Origin: Caldilineaceae bacterium
GTDB taxonomy: Bacteria > Chloroflexota > Anaerolineae > Caldilineales > Caldilineaceae
NCBI GenBank assembly: GCA_019637645.1
Contig: JAHBVH010000002.1
Span: 62,001-126,000, forward strand
DNA length: 64,000 nt
Direction: 5' to 3'
Part shown: piece after piece, positions 16,329 through 25,900 of the stretch
How positions within the stretch are numbered: the first letter of the stretch is position 1
How the letters are laid out: the number at the start of each line of letters is the position of its first letter
The notes under the pieces: generated by a model
The model's input: the letters and a program-made list of their open reading frames with translations, nothing else
What the model was told of the DNA's origin: nothing
Databases searched by the model: none
Translations under genes and position numbers: made by a program

Positions 16329-17450
16329 ATGAGTAATACCAAAGTGACCGTGACCTTCACAGAAATAGCACAGACCGGAGAAGCAATTGCCCGGGTGGAT
16401 GGCCAGGTTCTCTTTGTGCCTTTTGGCCTGCCGGGTGATCAGGCCGAAGTGATGATTACGGAGCGCAAGCGGACCTTTGCCCGTGGGCGTTTGGCGCGCC
16501 TGCTCAACGCCGCGCCACAACGGATTACGCCACGTTGTGCTCATTTTACCTATTGTGGTGGCTGTGAATGGCAGCATATCCCCTATCCTGAGCAACTGCA
16601 GCTCAAAGAGAACAACGTGCGCACCTTGTTGACGCGCATTGGTAAATTGTCGACACCGCTAGTCCGCCCTTGCCTAGCCAGTCCCCATGTCTATGGCTAT
16701 CGCAATCATGCTCGGTTGCAGCGGACCACCAGTGGCGCGTTGGGCTATCGTGCCCCGCGTTCCCATGACGTAGTGGCTGTCACGGCCTGCCCGATTTTAG
16801 AGCCCGCGGTCGAAGCACTGCTTGCGCCCGCCGCCCCAGCAACCTTGCCAGCTGATCAACCAGAAGTGACGGTGCGCGTGCCTATGCCCCTACAGATCGG
16901 TGCTTATTCATATATGATCAGTCCCGATGCTTTTTTTCAGGCCAATACCGCGGTGGCGGCGCTGTTAGTCCAAGAGGTGCTCCATGCCCTAGCGCTGCAA
17001 GGGCATGAGCAAATTCTCGAACTCTACTGTGGCATCGGCCTGTTCACCATTCCCCTAGCCGCCGCGGCGCAGCTCGTCGTGGGCGTGGAGGCCAATGCAA
17101 CAGCCACCGCCGATGCCCAAGTTAATGTCAACCAGGCCGGTGTTAGCGAACGTGTCCGCCTGATTACCGCGCCGGTTGAGCAGGCGTTGCGCCAACCCGC
17201 GCTGCACCAATCCCCTTGGGATGCCCTGGTCCTAGACCCCCCGCGCACCGGGGTGACTCCCCAAGCCTTGGCCGATCTACTGGCCTTGGGTGCGCCAACC
17301 ATTGTTTATATCTCCTGTGACCCAGCGACCCTAGCTCGTGATGCCCAGCAGATCGGCGCCCATGGCTATCAACTACGCTATGCACAGCCCTTGGATATGT
17401 TTCCACAGACCCACCATGTCGAAACCCTGGCGCTTTTTGCACGCGACTGA
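16329..17450 (+). CDS. rlmD: 23S rRNA (uracil-C5)-methyltransferase, RlmD/RumA type
   Basis: A 373-residue SAM-dependent RNA m5U methyltransferase. The N-terminal TRAM domain spans about residues 1-58. Four cysteines, C70, C76, C79 and C154 (RCAHFTYCGGCEW and TACPILEP), match the family's 4Fe-4S site. The SAM fold follows (ELYCGIGLFTIPLA), with motif IV DPPRTG and the catalytic Cys330 in YISCDPATLARD, and a general-base Glu in HHVETLALF. It is shorter than E. coli RlmD (about 433). TrmA and RlmC paralogues are alternatives, so the exact uridine target is not proven. Confidence 0.88.
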   Translation: MSNTKVTVTFTEIAQTGEAIARVDGQVLFVPFGLPGDQAEVMITERKRTFARGRLARLLNAAPQRITPRCAHFTYCGGCEWQHIPYPEQLQLKENNVRTLLTRIGKLSTPLVRPCLASPHVYGYRNHARLQRTTSGALGYRAPRSHDVVAVTACPILEPAVEALLAPAAPATLPADQPEVTVRVPMPLQIGAYSYMISPDAFFQANTAVAALLVQEVLHALALQGHEQILELYCGIGLFTIPLAAAAQLVVGVEANATATADAQVNVNQAGVSERVRLITAPVEQALRQPALHQSPWDALVLDPPRTGVTPQALADLLALGAPTIVYISCDPATLARDAQQIGAHGYQLRYAQPLDMFPQTHHVETLALFARD

Positions 17451-17568
17451 TACGTCTATAGATCGTGGGTTGTTCGGTTCAGGCTGGGCTGTTATGATGG
17501 AGATCGTAAGCCTACTAACTTATCCCCTGGATCAATGTCAATTTATCAACCACCGAAAAGGATTTTGA

Positions 17569-19557
17569 ATGAGCCATCAAGCCTTTGGCGTCTCATCCCG
17601 CACGGTATGTCGTGTCATCCGCTTCTGTTTGCTCCTCGGTTTTGTGCTGAGTCCGGCGCTCCCCCTTCATGCCCAATCTCCTGGCTTTCAAGTGGCGCAA
17701 GGCTTTACGGCAGAGGTCGTCGTGACCAAGCTGAAAATGCCAACAGCCTTTGCCTTTGGCCCGGATGGTCGGATCTATTTTACCGAAAAAGAGGGGCTTG
17801 TACGGGTCTTTGATCAAGGGGTGCTCCAGCGCGAACCCTTTATCGACTTGCGGGCCGAGGTCAACCCCGAGGGCCAGCGTGGTCTGCTCACCATCGCCGC
17901 CCATCCGCGTTTTCCGGCAATGCCCTATCTCTATCTTGGCTACGTCTATGACCCGCCCGAGGTGTTGAGCCACGATCCCATTGGTGGGCGTGTCTCCCGC
18001 GTCTTGCGCATTTCGGCCAATCCCGCGGATTTGAATGTCCATCAGCCTGGCAGTGGAGTGGTGATTTTGGGCAATAACAGCACCTATGCCAACATTCACA
18101 ACCCTGATCAATCCGAACGGCAGCCCTTTGCCTGTGATAATGGACAGGGGGGGGATGTTGATGATTGTCTGCCCAATGACGGTCAGGTCCATGCCATTGC
18201 CGATTTAGTCTTTGGCCGCGATGGTGCTTTGTATGTGGCTAATGGCGATGGCCTGAACTATGGGGTAGGCAGCCTGCGCGCCCAAGCGCTTGACAGTTTG
18301 GCCGGTAAAATTTTGCGCATTGATCCGATGACCGGAGCCGGTTATGCCAATAACCCCTTTTATGATGGTAACCCCCAAAGCAATCGCTCCAAAGTCTACG
18401 TCTACGGGATGAAGCACCCCTATCGCTTCTCGATCCATCCGGTAACCGGGGAACTCTTTGTGGCCGATGTGGGCAACCTCAAGTGGGAAGAGCTGACCCG
18501 CGCCCGCGCCGGTGCGAACTTGGGGTGGCCCTGTTTTGAAGGGGAAAACCCCAACGCGTTTGATCCTGTCTGCCAGCCGCTGCTGGCTGGGCAACAACCG
18601 GTTGTCCAGGGGTTTCACGTCTATCCCCATGAAAATGGCTGGGGCGCGGTCATTGGGGGCGACTTCTACACCGGCACCGCGTTCCCCGCGTGGTTTCGCA
18701 ATGCCTATTTCTATGGCGACTTTAACAAAGGGGTCATTCAAACCGTCACTTTTGATCGCAACGGCGCACCTACCTTTACCGACTTTGCCAGCGGCATCCC
18801 CGGGATCGTACAAATCTCTATGGGGCCTGATGGCGCGATCTATGTTCTTTCGGTGACAACCGGTAGCCTCTACCGTATCCGCGTAAGCAAGGATAGTGAC
18901 TTTATCCCACCGGTTGGCACCAGCACGGGCACGCCAGCCGCAACACCTGCCGCCACCACAACGGCAGCCACGACACCAACCACGCCGTTACCCACCGCGG
19001 CTGCCACCAGCGCTGACAAGGCCCCTGTTGCGACGCCTACTGCGCCCCCGGCAGCGCCCGCGCCTAGCGGCAGTGGCACCGGCAAAATTCTGCGTGAATG
19101 GTGGACGGGGATCGGGGGCAAGCAGGTGAGTGATCTAACCAATAGCAAGCAGTTCCAAGAAAGGCCCACCGGCCAGGAATTTTTGACCGTTTTCGATGCG
19201 CCCCGCCAAGGTGGTAACGACTATGGCGCGCGCATTCGTGGCTATCTCCACGCACCCGTCACCGGCGACTATCGCTTCTGGATTGCCAGTGACGACAGCA
19301 GCCAACTTTGGCTGAGTAGCGATGATAATCCCGCCAACAAAAAGCAAATTGCCGGTGTTACCGAATGGACACCCGCCCAACAATGGGATCGTTTCCCTTC
19401 TCAGCAATCCGAAGTGATCCACCTCCAAGCTGGGCAGCGCTACTATCTGGAAGTGCTCCACAAACAAAGCGACCAAAAGGATAACCTCTCGGTCGCCTGG
19501 CAAATCCCTGGCAGCGAACGGGCTGTCATTGATGGTCAGTATCTATCGCCGCCCTAG
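17569..19557 (+). CDS. Secreted PQQ-type sugar dehydrogenase (GSDH propeller) with C-terminal PA14 domain
   Basis: A 662-residue exported protein. A signal peptide (about residues 1-36, ending LPLHAQS) is followed by a glucose/sorbosone-dehydrogenase six-bladed propeller (about 40-445) with typical strands such as AFAFGPDGRIYFTEK, RGLLTIAAHP, and YVYGMKHPYRFSIHP. A low-complexity Thr/Ala/Pro linker (about 445-515) joins it to a PA14 domain (about 520-655: GYLHAPVTGDYRFWIASDDSSQLWLS). GSDH relatives oxidise aldoses using PQQ outside the cytoplasm, and PA14 domains often bind carbohydrate. The combination fits cell-surface sugar oxidation or binding. The linker suggests the two parts move independently. 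Confidence 0.87.
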   Translation: MSHQAFGVSSRTVCRVIRFCLLLGFVLSPALPLHAQSPGFQVAQGFTAEVVVTKLKMPTAFAFGPDGRIYFTEKEGLVRVFDQGVLQREPFIDLRAEVNPEGQRGLLTIAAHPRFPAMPYLYLGYVYDPPEVLSHDPIGGRVSRVLRISANPADLNVHQPGSGVVILGNNSTYANIHNPDQSERQPFACDNGQGGDVDDCLPNDGQVHAIADLVFGRDGALYVANGDGLNYGVGSLRAQALDSLAGKILRIDPMTGAGYANNPFYDGNPQSNRSKVYVYGMKHPYRFSIHPVTGELFVADVGNLKWEELTRARAGANLGWPCFEGENPNAFDPVCQPLLAGQQPVVQGFHVYPHENGWGAVIGGDFYTGTAFPAWFRNAYFYGDFNKGVIQTVTFDRNGAPTFTDFASGIPGIVQISMGPDGAIYVLSVTTGSLYRIRVSKDSDFIPPVGTSTGTPAATPAATTTAATTPTTPLPTAAATSADKAPVATPTAPPAAPAPSGSGTGKILREWWTGIGGKQVSDLTNSKQFQERPTGQEFLTVFDAPRQGGNDYGARIRGYLHAPVTGDYRFWIASDDSSQLWLSSDDNPANKKQIAGVTEWTPAQQWDRFPSQQSEVIHLQAGQRYYLEVLHKQSDQKDNLSVAWQIPGSERAVIDGQYLSPP

Positions 19558-19576
19558 GTGAGTGAGCCGGATGGTT

Positions 19577-19645
19577 AGCAATGCCGGGGACAGGCGAAGC
19601 ATGAGGTTGCATTGCGCCATCTTCTCGCCTGTCCCCGGCATTGCT
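19577..19645. repeat. Perfect 21-bp inverted repeat between convergent genes
   Basis: Arms at 19577-19597 and 19625-19645 (starting AGCAATGCCGGGGACAGGCG) are exact reverse complements around a 27-nt loop. The element sits between the stop codons of two converging genes, 3 nt from the left end of the - strand gene. It could stop transcription from both sides, although there is no T-run. Confidence 0.82.
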
Positions 19646-19648
19646 GCG

Positions 19649-20218
19649 CTACCGGCCATCACTGGCCCGCCACATGCCTTGCTGCTGTTGAAATGTTTTG
19701 ATCGACGGCACTTCGGCGAGGGCGGTGGTAATTGGCACGAGGCGACCGGCGGTGCGCCAGTGGCTTTGATCGCGTTGGCTTTGCGCGATCCGTTCGCGGA
19801 AGCGGCCCACGTTTTCCACAAACCAGGGCTTGACCGCGGCCATGGGAAGACAGTAGAGTTTGCCACTGTTGATAAAGTAGTAGAAGAGCCACTCGGCACG
19901 CGTGATGACAAAGCCACCGGTGGTGCTGCGTTGGAGATCGCTGACGGTTTCCCAGAAGAAGTTCCCCGTTTTGTCGTAGCGATCCCCTTTGACTTCCACC
20001 GTCATGCTACGGAGGAAGCTGCGCTCTGGCACCACCCAAAGCAGATCAATGCCTAGCGGCTGATAGCGCGCATCGTCTTCTACACTATGCACCAACTGGG
20101 TGGCAAACCAAGTCGTCTTGACGATGGGGCTTTGTAGAAAATCCGTCACCGCTGCCACCGCTTGGCGGCCTACGGCGAGCGATTGATTCCACTCTTGGAC
20201 ACGCGGCGGATTAGTCAT
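19649..20218 (-). CDS. PD-(D/E)XK-nuclease-like hypothetical protein
   Basis: A 189-residue protein that I do not recognise by name. Residues about 55-100 read GIDLLWVVPERSF, then TVEVKGDRYDKTGNFFWE. An Asp about 20 residues before an E-V-K triplet on a beta strand is the signature of PD-(D/E)XK nuclease folds. The following aromatic-rich WLFYYFINSGKLYCLP segment is compatible with the core's last strands. No partner methylase or helicase is adjacent, so it does not look like a restriction system. It could be a DNA-repair or housekeeping nuclease, or an inactive relative. Confidence 0.6.
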   Translation of the reverse strand: MTNPPRVQEWNQSLAVGRQAVAAVTDFLQSPIVKTTWFATQLVHSVEDDARYQPLGIDLLWVVPERSFLRSMTVEVKGDRYDKTGNFFWETVSDLQRSTTGGFVITRAEWLFYYFINSGKLYCLPMAAVKPWFVENVGRFRERIAQSQRDQSHWRTAGRLVPITTALAEVPSIKTFQQQQGMWRASDGR

Positions 20219-20509
20219 CTGGGCTTACTCACGGGTGATCTAGCAAAATGCTGCACTGATGCCTACATCTTGTCGTCTGGCTGGCTCTCTTCTAAGCTTA
20301 GCAGCAAACCATAGCTTTGAGCAAGATGGCTAGCCAGAGCAATAGTAGGAAAAGTAGGGGATGCGGAAGAACGCGGATAAATCAGAAAATCCGCGTTCTT
20401 CCGCGTCTATCCGCGTCCTAACCCCGCTTTCCCCCTTTGGCTGATCGCCACAGCAACGCTATAATAGGGCAGTCAACTCCCAATCTACAATGACCAAAGG
20501 AGAATCTGG
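20219..20509. repeat. Gap with ATCCGCG repeat cluster and possible promoter
   Basis: About 20370-20420 repeats CCGCGTT/ATCCGCG motifs in both orientations (GAACGCGGAT then ATCCGCGTTCTTCCGCGTC). A related cluster lies at 62470-62540. The rest of the gap shows no gene. The next gene's ribosome site AAAGGAG is at its right end. Confidence 0.55.
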
Positions 20510-21640
20510 ATGCCAAAACAATATCGTGTTGGTGTGATTGGCTTTGCTCATATGCATATCAATAGCTTGGTTGCCCAATTTGCGCAACAGCCGGCGGTGC
20601 AATTGGTGGCGGGGGCCGATACGCTGCCGACGCGACCCGAACTGCGCGCTGCTATGTACACCCGTGCCTGGAACATTGACCATGCAGTCGAGAAGGTGGG
20701 GCTGCCCAAGGTCTATGCTGATTATCAGGAAATGCTGCGCCAAGAGCAGTTTGACCTGATTCTCTGCTGCGCGGAGAATGCGCGCCATGCTGAGGTCGTA
20801 GAAGCCTGTGCCGCGGCAGGCGCGCATGTGATTGTGGAGAAGCCCATGGCGAGTTCGCTGGCGCATGGGCTGCGCATGGCGCGGGCCGCCCAAGCCGCAG
20901 GCACCGAAGTGATTGTCAACTGGCCTACCACCTGGTCACCGGCCATTCGCAAGGCCAAAGCCCTGTTGGAAGAGGGCGCGATTGGGCGCGTGATTGAGGT
21001 GAAATGGCGGGGTGGTCACTTAGGCCCCTTGGGGTATGGGGTGAGCCATCCTGGTGTCAGCGAAGGCGCAGGCCCCATGAGTGGCGTTGAACGCGGGGCC
21101 ACCTGGTGGCATCAGAAAGAGACCGGTGGTGGCGCGATGCTCGACTACTGCTGTTACGGCTCTAAATTGGCGCGCTGGTTTATTGGCGAACCAGGGGTAG
21201 CCGCGGTGGGGATGAAGGCTAACCTCAACAGCCACTGGGGTGATGCCGAGGACAATGCCGCCATGTTGGTGCGCTTTCCCAAGGCGTTGGCGATCATGGA
21301 AGGCTCCTGGACCACCCACGACCATGGCGTATCGCCAGGGCCGATTGTCTATGGCACCGATGGCACCTTGGTGATCGAACGGCCCAAAGGTGGAGCCGAA
21401 GGCGTGCGTGTCGAAAAGGGGGGCGGCCAATCCGCCCGCTACGAGGTCGAGCCCATGTCGGTCGGTGAGCAAAATGTGGCGCAGGCGTATATCCATCATC
21501 GCGCAACCGGGGAAGCGCTTCACCCAACCTTGGCTCTGGCCTTTAACCTGGAAGTCATGGCGATTCTGGATGCCGGTGTGCGCGCCGCCGATAGTGGCCG
21601 ACTTGAGGTTGTTGAGAATGAAACCTGGTCGATTGGGTAA
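20510..21640 (+). CDS. Gfo/Idh/MocA-family oxidoreductase
   Basis: A 376-residue NAD(P)-binding protein. It opens YRVGVIGFAHMHIN, where the usual GxGxxG glycines are partly replaced (GFAHMH). EKPMASSLAHG carries the family lysine, and GGGAMLDYCCYGSKL replaces the usual GGG-x-x-x-D-x-G-x-H. These shifts mark a divergent subfamily. The AAAGGAG ribosome site is 7 nt before the ATG. It stands alone next to the natural-product locus but on the opposite strand; membership in that pathway is not indicated. Confidence 0.85.
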   Translation: MPKQYRVGVIGFAHMHINSLVAQFAQQPAVQLVAGADTLPTRPELRAAMYTRAWNIDHAVEKVGLPKVYADYQEMLRQEQFDLILCCAENARHAEVVEACAAAGAHVIVEKPMASSLAHGLRMARAAQAAGTEVIVNWPTTWSPAIRKAKALLEEGAIGRVIEVKWRGGHLGPLGYGVSHPGVSEGAGPMSGVERGATWWHQKETGGGAMLDYCCYGSKLARWFIGEPGVAAVGMKANLNSHWGDAEDNAAMLVRFPKALAIMEGSWTTHDHGVSPGPIVYGTDGTLVIERPKGGAEGVRVEKGGGQSARYEVEPMSVGEQNVAQAYIHHRATGEALHPTLALAFNLEVMAILDAGVRAADSGRLEVVENETWSIG

Positions 21641-21665
21641 CGATTGACGCAATCGACCGCCAAAG

Positions 21666-21694
21666 ACCTGACAGGTTTGTAAAACCTGTCAGGT
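21666..21694. repeat. Perfect 13-bp hairpin of the CCTGACAGG family
   Basis: ACCTGACAGGTTT (21666-21678) pairs exactly with AAACCTGTCAGGT (21682-21694) across a 3-nt loop. It lies between the converging Gfo/Idh and MFS genes. It is one of the cleanest copies of the dispersed family and may terminate transcription from either side. Confidence 0.8.
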
Positions 21695-21725
21695 TTAGCG
21701 TCTGTATACCTTTTATCGATCTCCC

Positions 21726-22973
21726 CTACCCCGCCACGGTGACACTCTTCTCGCGGTGCATGGCCCAGATCGCCACCACGGCCAGCGCCAGCGAAACCAC
21801 CAGCCCCATCATACTGACCGTCAAAATGCCCCCTTGGGCAAAGACTGTGCCACTGCTCAGGCTCCCTGTGCCCGCAGCCAAGGCTACCACCATTTCATTG
21901 GCCCCCTGGGCGCGCCCCCGTTCGCTGGGGGCCAATGCATCGGAAAGGAGGGACGAACCCGCAATAAAGCAAAAGTTCCAGCCCAACCCGAGCAGAAAGA
22001 GTGCCAGGGCCACGGGGAAAAGGGCTGGCGAAAGGGGCGTAATCAGCGCTGAGAGCGCTAAAACAATGGCCCCTACCACAATCATGAGATGGCGGCTGGT
22101 GCGGTCGATGAGCCAACCGGTGACGCTGGAGAAGCCAAACATGCCAAAGGTGTGGACGGTCAACGCCAAGGTGATGTTGCTGTTCGGGTGGTGGAAATCA
22201 TGCATGTGCAAAGGGGTGATCACCATGATCAAAGTCATGACCAACTGGCTGACCACCAACACAATCGTCGCCACAATGACGGCTGGTGTGGCAAAGATTT
22301 CGCGTAAGGAGCGGGCATGACCACTCAGGTGTTGACCACCAGTGGCCTGGGCAATCGCCATGCCGATCTGCTTTGGATCAGGGCGTAGGAAGGCAAAGAT
22401 GATCAACCCAGCCAGTAATGACAAGATCGCTGCCATTAGATAGGGTCCTGTATCGGCCAACAAGCCCACTGTGGCCGCCATGGTCCCGGCTGGTTCGGTA
22501 ATAAACGGGGTGGCAAGCGAGCCAACCGTGCCTGCAAAGACGATCCACCCAATAGCCTTGGCGCGGCGTTCGGGTGGCATAATTTCCGCCGCGGCAAAGC
22601 GTGCTTGCTCACCGGCGCTGCGTGACACCCCCGTGACCGCAGCGCCCAAGCAGAGCAATAGAAAGGCATTCTGGTTGATCGCCGCCACACACAAGAGCGC
22701 ACCCACCACCGAGATAAAGTAGCCCAAGGCTAGCCCAAAGCGGCGGCCCACCTTATCCATGAGCCACCCGATGGGATAGGCCGCTAGCGCCCGCCCTAGC
22801 ATCGTTAGGGTGGCAGGCACACCTGCTAGGCTGGCATTGCCGGTCAATACGGCGGCTGCAATCGGCAGAAAGGTGAAGGAAAGAATTTGGCCCGCGCCGA
22901 TAATGCTCTGCGCCAAAAAGAGGACGAAGGTCAAGCGACGTTGGATGGCGGTGGAAACGGGTTGGATCAACAT
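21726..22973 (-). CDS. MFS transporter, likely exporter of the PKS-NRPS product
   Basis: A 415-residue membrane protein with about 12 hydrophobic segments and the MFS motif A loop between TM2 and TM3 (GWLMDKVGRRFGLALG). A second such loop lies at midpoint (GWLIDRTSRHLMIVVG). It begins 18 nt after the megasynthase stop, with AAAAGGTAGC as ribosome site, so it is almost certainly in the same transcript. MFS pumps downstream of megasynthases usually export the product or confer self-protection. Substrate unproved. Confidence 0.88.
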   Translation of the reverse strand: MLIQPVSTAIQRRLTFVLFLAQSIIGAGQILSFTFLPIAAAVLTGNASLAGVPATLTMLGRALAAYPIGWLMDKVGRRFGLALGYFISVVGALLCVAAINQNAFLLLCLGAAVTGVSRSAGEQARFAAAEIMPPERRAKAIGWIVFAGTVGSLATPFITEPAGTMAATVGLLADTGPYLMAAILSLLAGLIIFAFLRPDPKQIGMAIAQATGGQHLSGHARSLREIFATPAVIVATIVLVVSQLVMTLIMVITPLHMHDFHHPNSNITLALTVHTFGMFGFSSVTGWLIDRTSRHLMIVVGAIVLALSALITPLSPALFPVALALFLLGLGWNFCFIAGSSLLSDALAPSERGRAQGANEMVVALAAGTGSLSSGTVFAQGGILTVSMMGLVVSLALAVVAIWAMHREKSVTVAG

Positions 22974-22991
22974 AAAAGCTACCTTTTCTGC

Positions 22992-25900
22992 TTATATGGG
23001 CGAGGCGAAGCGTTGTAATTGCTGCGTTAGCGTTGCCGTTACCCGCCATTCCTGCAGGTGTAGAGGAGCAGCACAGAGGCCAGCGTTTTGGGCAGCCTGC
23101 CAATAGGCCAAGGCATTGGGCAAATTCGCCATGCCCTGGGTTAGTGGCAAGGTTGGTTGATTGGCCCAAAGCAGGGCTTCGAGTTGGCACCCGGCGATGG
23201 TATCAGGGAGCAACTGTTGGGCAATGCGTTCTCCCAAGGCCGCATGGGGGCCAGGCAGATAGACTGTCCGTTGGCTGGGGCCACAAGCCAAAAGACCGCC
23301 GCCAACCAGCAGCACATCCTGGGCGGTGGTCATGCGCGCAAGGGCTTGATCAAGCGCAAAGCAAGGGGGAAACGAATCGTCTATGACCAACGTGCCGGGT
23401 GCCAACTGTGCAACGGCCAACACCTGCGGACGGCTGGTCGCGCCCAGAATCACGGTTGCTCGATAAAAGGCGGTAGGCAGCGTCTTCTCTACTTCGATTA
23501 TATGCACCTGGCCTTGATAGTCAAGTTCGCGGCGCAAGGTCGCCACGAATGTTTGGAGGCGTGGTCCACTACCCGCGACATCACACAGGAGCAGTTCGGC
23601 AGGGTGGTCGGCTACCTTGAGCAGCAATTGAAGGGCGGCACTGCCAATCGAGCCCAATCCCAAACAGCCGACTGTTTGGGCCGCGAGTGGCCGCTTGGTG
23701 GCGGCTAGGGCGGCCAGCACCGACTGGACCACCGCGACTACGGTGGTGCTATGGCCGGTCGTCAAGGGGGGGCTGTTGGCTGGTTGCGCGCCATCTATCA
23801 AGGCGTAGCCATAGCGTGTATGGGCGGGTAACATTCCTGCTAGCGAGACACACCGCGCGCCTAAGGTGGTCGCCAAGTGGATGGCGGCCTGAATATCCCG
23901 ATAGAGCGCTGGTTTGGGCATGGCGGTTAGTTCATCGGCAAACCACGGAATTGCAATCATGCCCGACCGGCCTAGGGGCGTCTCTAGCCGTTCCAACCAT
24001 TGCGGCTGCTGGCTAGGAAAGAGTAACTGGCGAAGACGATGCGCGTCCCATTGCTGGGTGTCGAGCCCGACTGTTTGCTGGATCTGGGAAAAAGGGGGGA
24101 GATAGCCAATCAAGGCGGCGTCTAGGGGGGGCGGGCTGTGACCATGGGCCGTCACGGCGAGGGGCTGTGGCGCGCTATGGGGTGATCGCTGTACCGGCGC
24201 GGTTGCTGGCGCGCGAACCTGCCCCTCTTCTGGCAACGCTGTGGTCAAGGCTTGGATCGTCTGCTGGAAATGCTCGGCGAAGGCCAGCAGGTCGGCCGCG
24301 CGAAGGGCCGGGGTGGGCGCGGTGAAATCCAGGCGTAATTCACCGGCCACTTTGCGGCCCGTCAGCAAAAGGTCGGCGCTCAGGGTGGGTGGGTGAAGCT
24401 CGCTCTGGGAGCGACTCCAATCGACCTGGAGCAGTTCACCGTCGAGCGTACCTAACGGGGTAAAATCCATGTAACTAAAGAGAAATTGCGCCCCAATCGC
24501 GGCTGGAAACGTGGTTTGGGGCGGTAATAGCTGGGCAATCCGGCGGGGTGGCAGCGTATGGGCGCGGGCGGTGGCAAAGGCGGCTGCTACCTGTTGTGCC
24601 TCGTCGCGCAGCGCGGCCACGGGCAGCTGAATGCGCAAGGGGAGAACGGTGGCAAAAGGGCCTACGATCTGCATAATATCCGGCAAGGGTTCGTCACGTC
24701 CCGAGAGCGCCGACCCGACCACTAAGTCACTTTGGCCGGTTAACTGGCGGAGCTGGCGCAGAAAGAGCGTGAGGAGGAGTTCATAGAGGGTTACGCCAAC
24801 CTCCCCGGCGTACCTGTCTAATTTTTGTACCAGCGGCGCGGCGAACGCTAGGCGCTGGTGTGCTTGGGTTGTTGCCTGGTCGCTCGGGGCTGTCGCCAGA
24901 CGCTTGGCGCGCAAGGGGGGTGCTTGGTAGGGGGTGGCAAAGCATTGACGCCAATACGCTTCGCTGACGGGATCGGGGTAATGGGCTTGTTCTTCTTGCC
25001 AGGCAACGTAGTCGCGAAAGGTACTACGCAGCGGGGGAAGGGCTGGTAGATGCCCTTGGGCCAATGCTTCATAGATCTGAATCAGCTCCTGGCCCAAAAG
25101 CCACCCACTAACGCCGTCGCCAATCAGGTGGTCGGTCGCCACAAAGCAGCTATGGTGGGTGGGGCTCAACCGGCAAAGGTGAAACTCTAGTAGCGGCCAC
25201 TGGGCGGGATCAAAGCGACGCTGGCGTAACTGTTGCCAGTGTGCTGCCAGCGCCGCCTGTTGCTCGGCGCGGGGAAGCGCCTGCCAATCCTGCCAATAAA
25301 CCGGCAGCGGCTGGCTGGGCTGAATCACCCGTTGCTGGGGCGTCTTGCCATTGGCCGCGGGTGGGAAAATCACGCGTAACATGAGATGCCGTTCGACCAA
25401 CTGTTGGACGGCCTGTTGGAAGAGCGGCAGCTCCAAAGAACCCACCAGCCAAAATTGGGCACACCAGCTGGTCGTTTGGTCGGCTTGCCAAGCGCGCAGG
25501 AGCAAGAAGCCTGCTTGCGCTAGGCTAACCGCAAAGCTCTCTTCCGCAGGTGGCTGGGCCGATCCTGTGGCGGGTGGCACTGTGGGGGAAGGTGCGGGTT
25601 GATAGTGATCCAGCGCGTGGGCAAGCGCCGCCACGGTACGGTAGCGATAGAGGTAGGCGGCGCGGGGTAATCCACGCCGTTCTTTGCCTAATTCGACAAA
25701 GAGCTGAATTGCCTGGAGCGAGTCGCCGCCGAGGGCAAAGAAGTCATCTTCGCGGGTAATCACCGCTGCGTTGGGGTCGCGGCGGAGTACTTGCTGCCAA
25801 AGGCGCGCCACTTGCCGCTCGGTGGCGCTTTGGGGGGCATTCTGCGCTACGCTGGGCGTGGCGCGATCCGGTGGTTGGTTGGGCAAAGAGTGGCGTGATA

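Noticed and set aside
16104..16595. Open frame on the - strand spanning the 27-bp inverted repeat
   Set aside because: It overlaps the start of the rRNA methyltransferase on the other strand and has no recognisable domain.
20510..21640. Gfo/Idh/MocA gene as part of the natural-product operon
   Set aside because: It is on the opposite strand and converges with the MFS gene across a hairpin, so it is probably unrelated.
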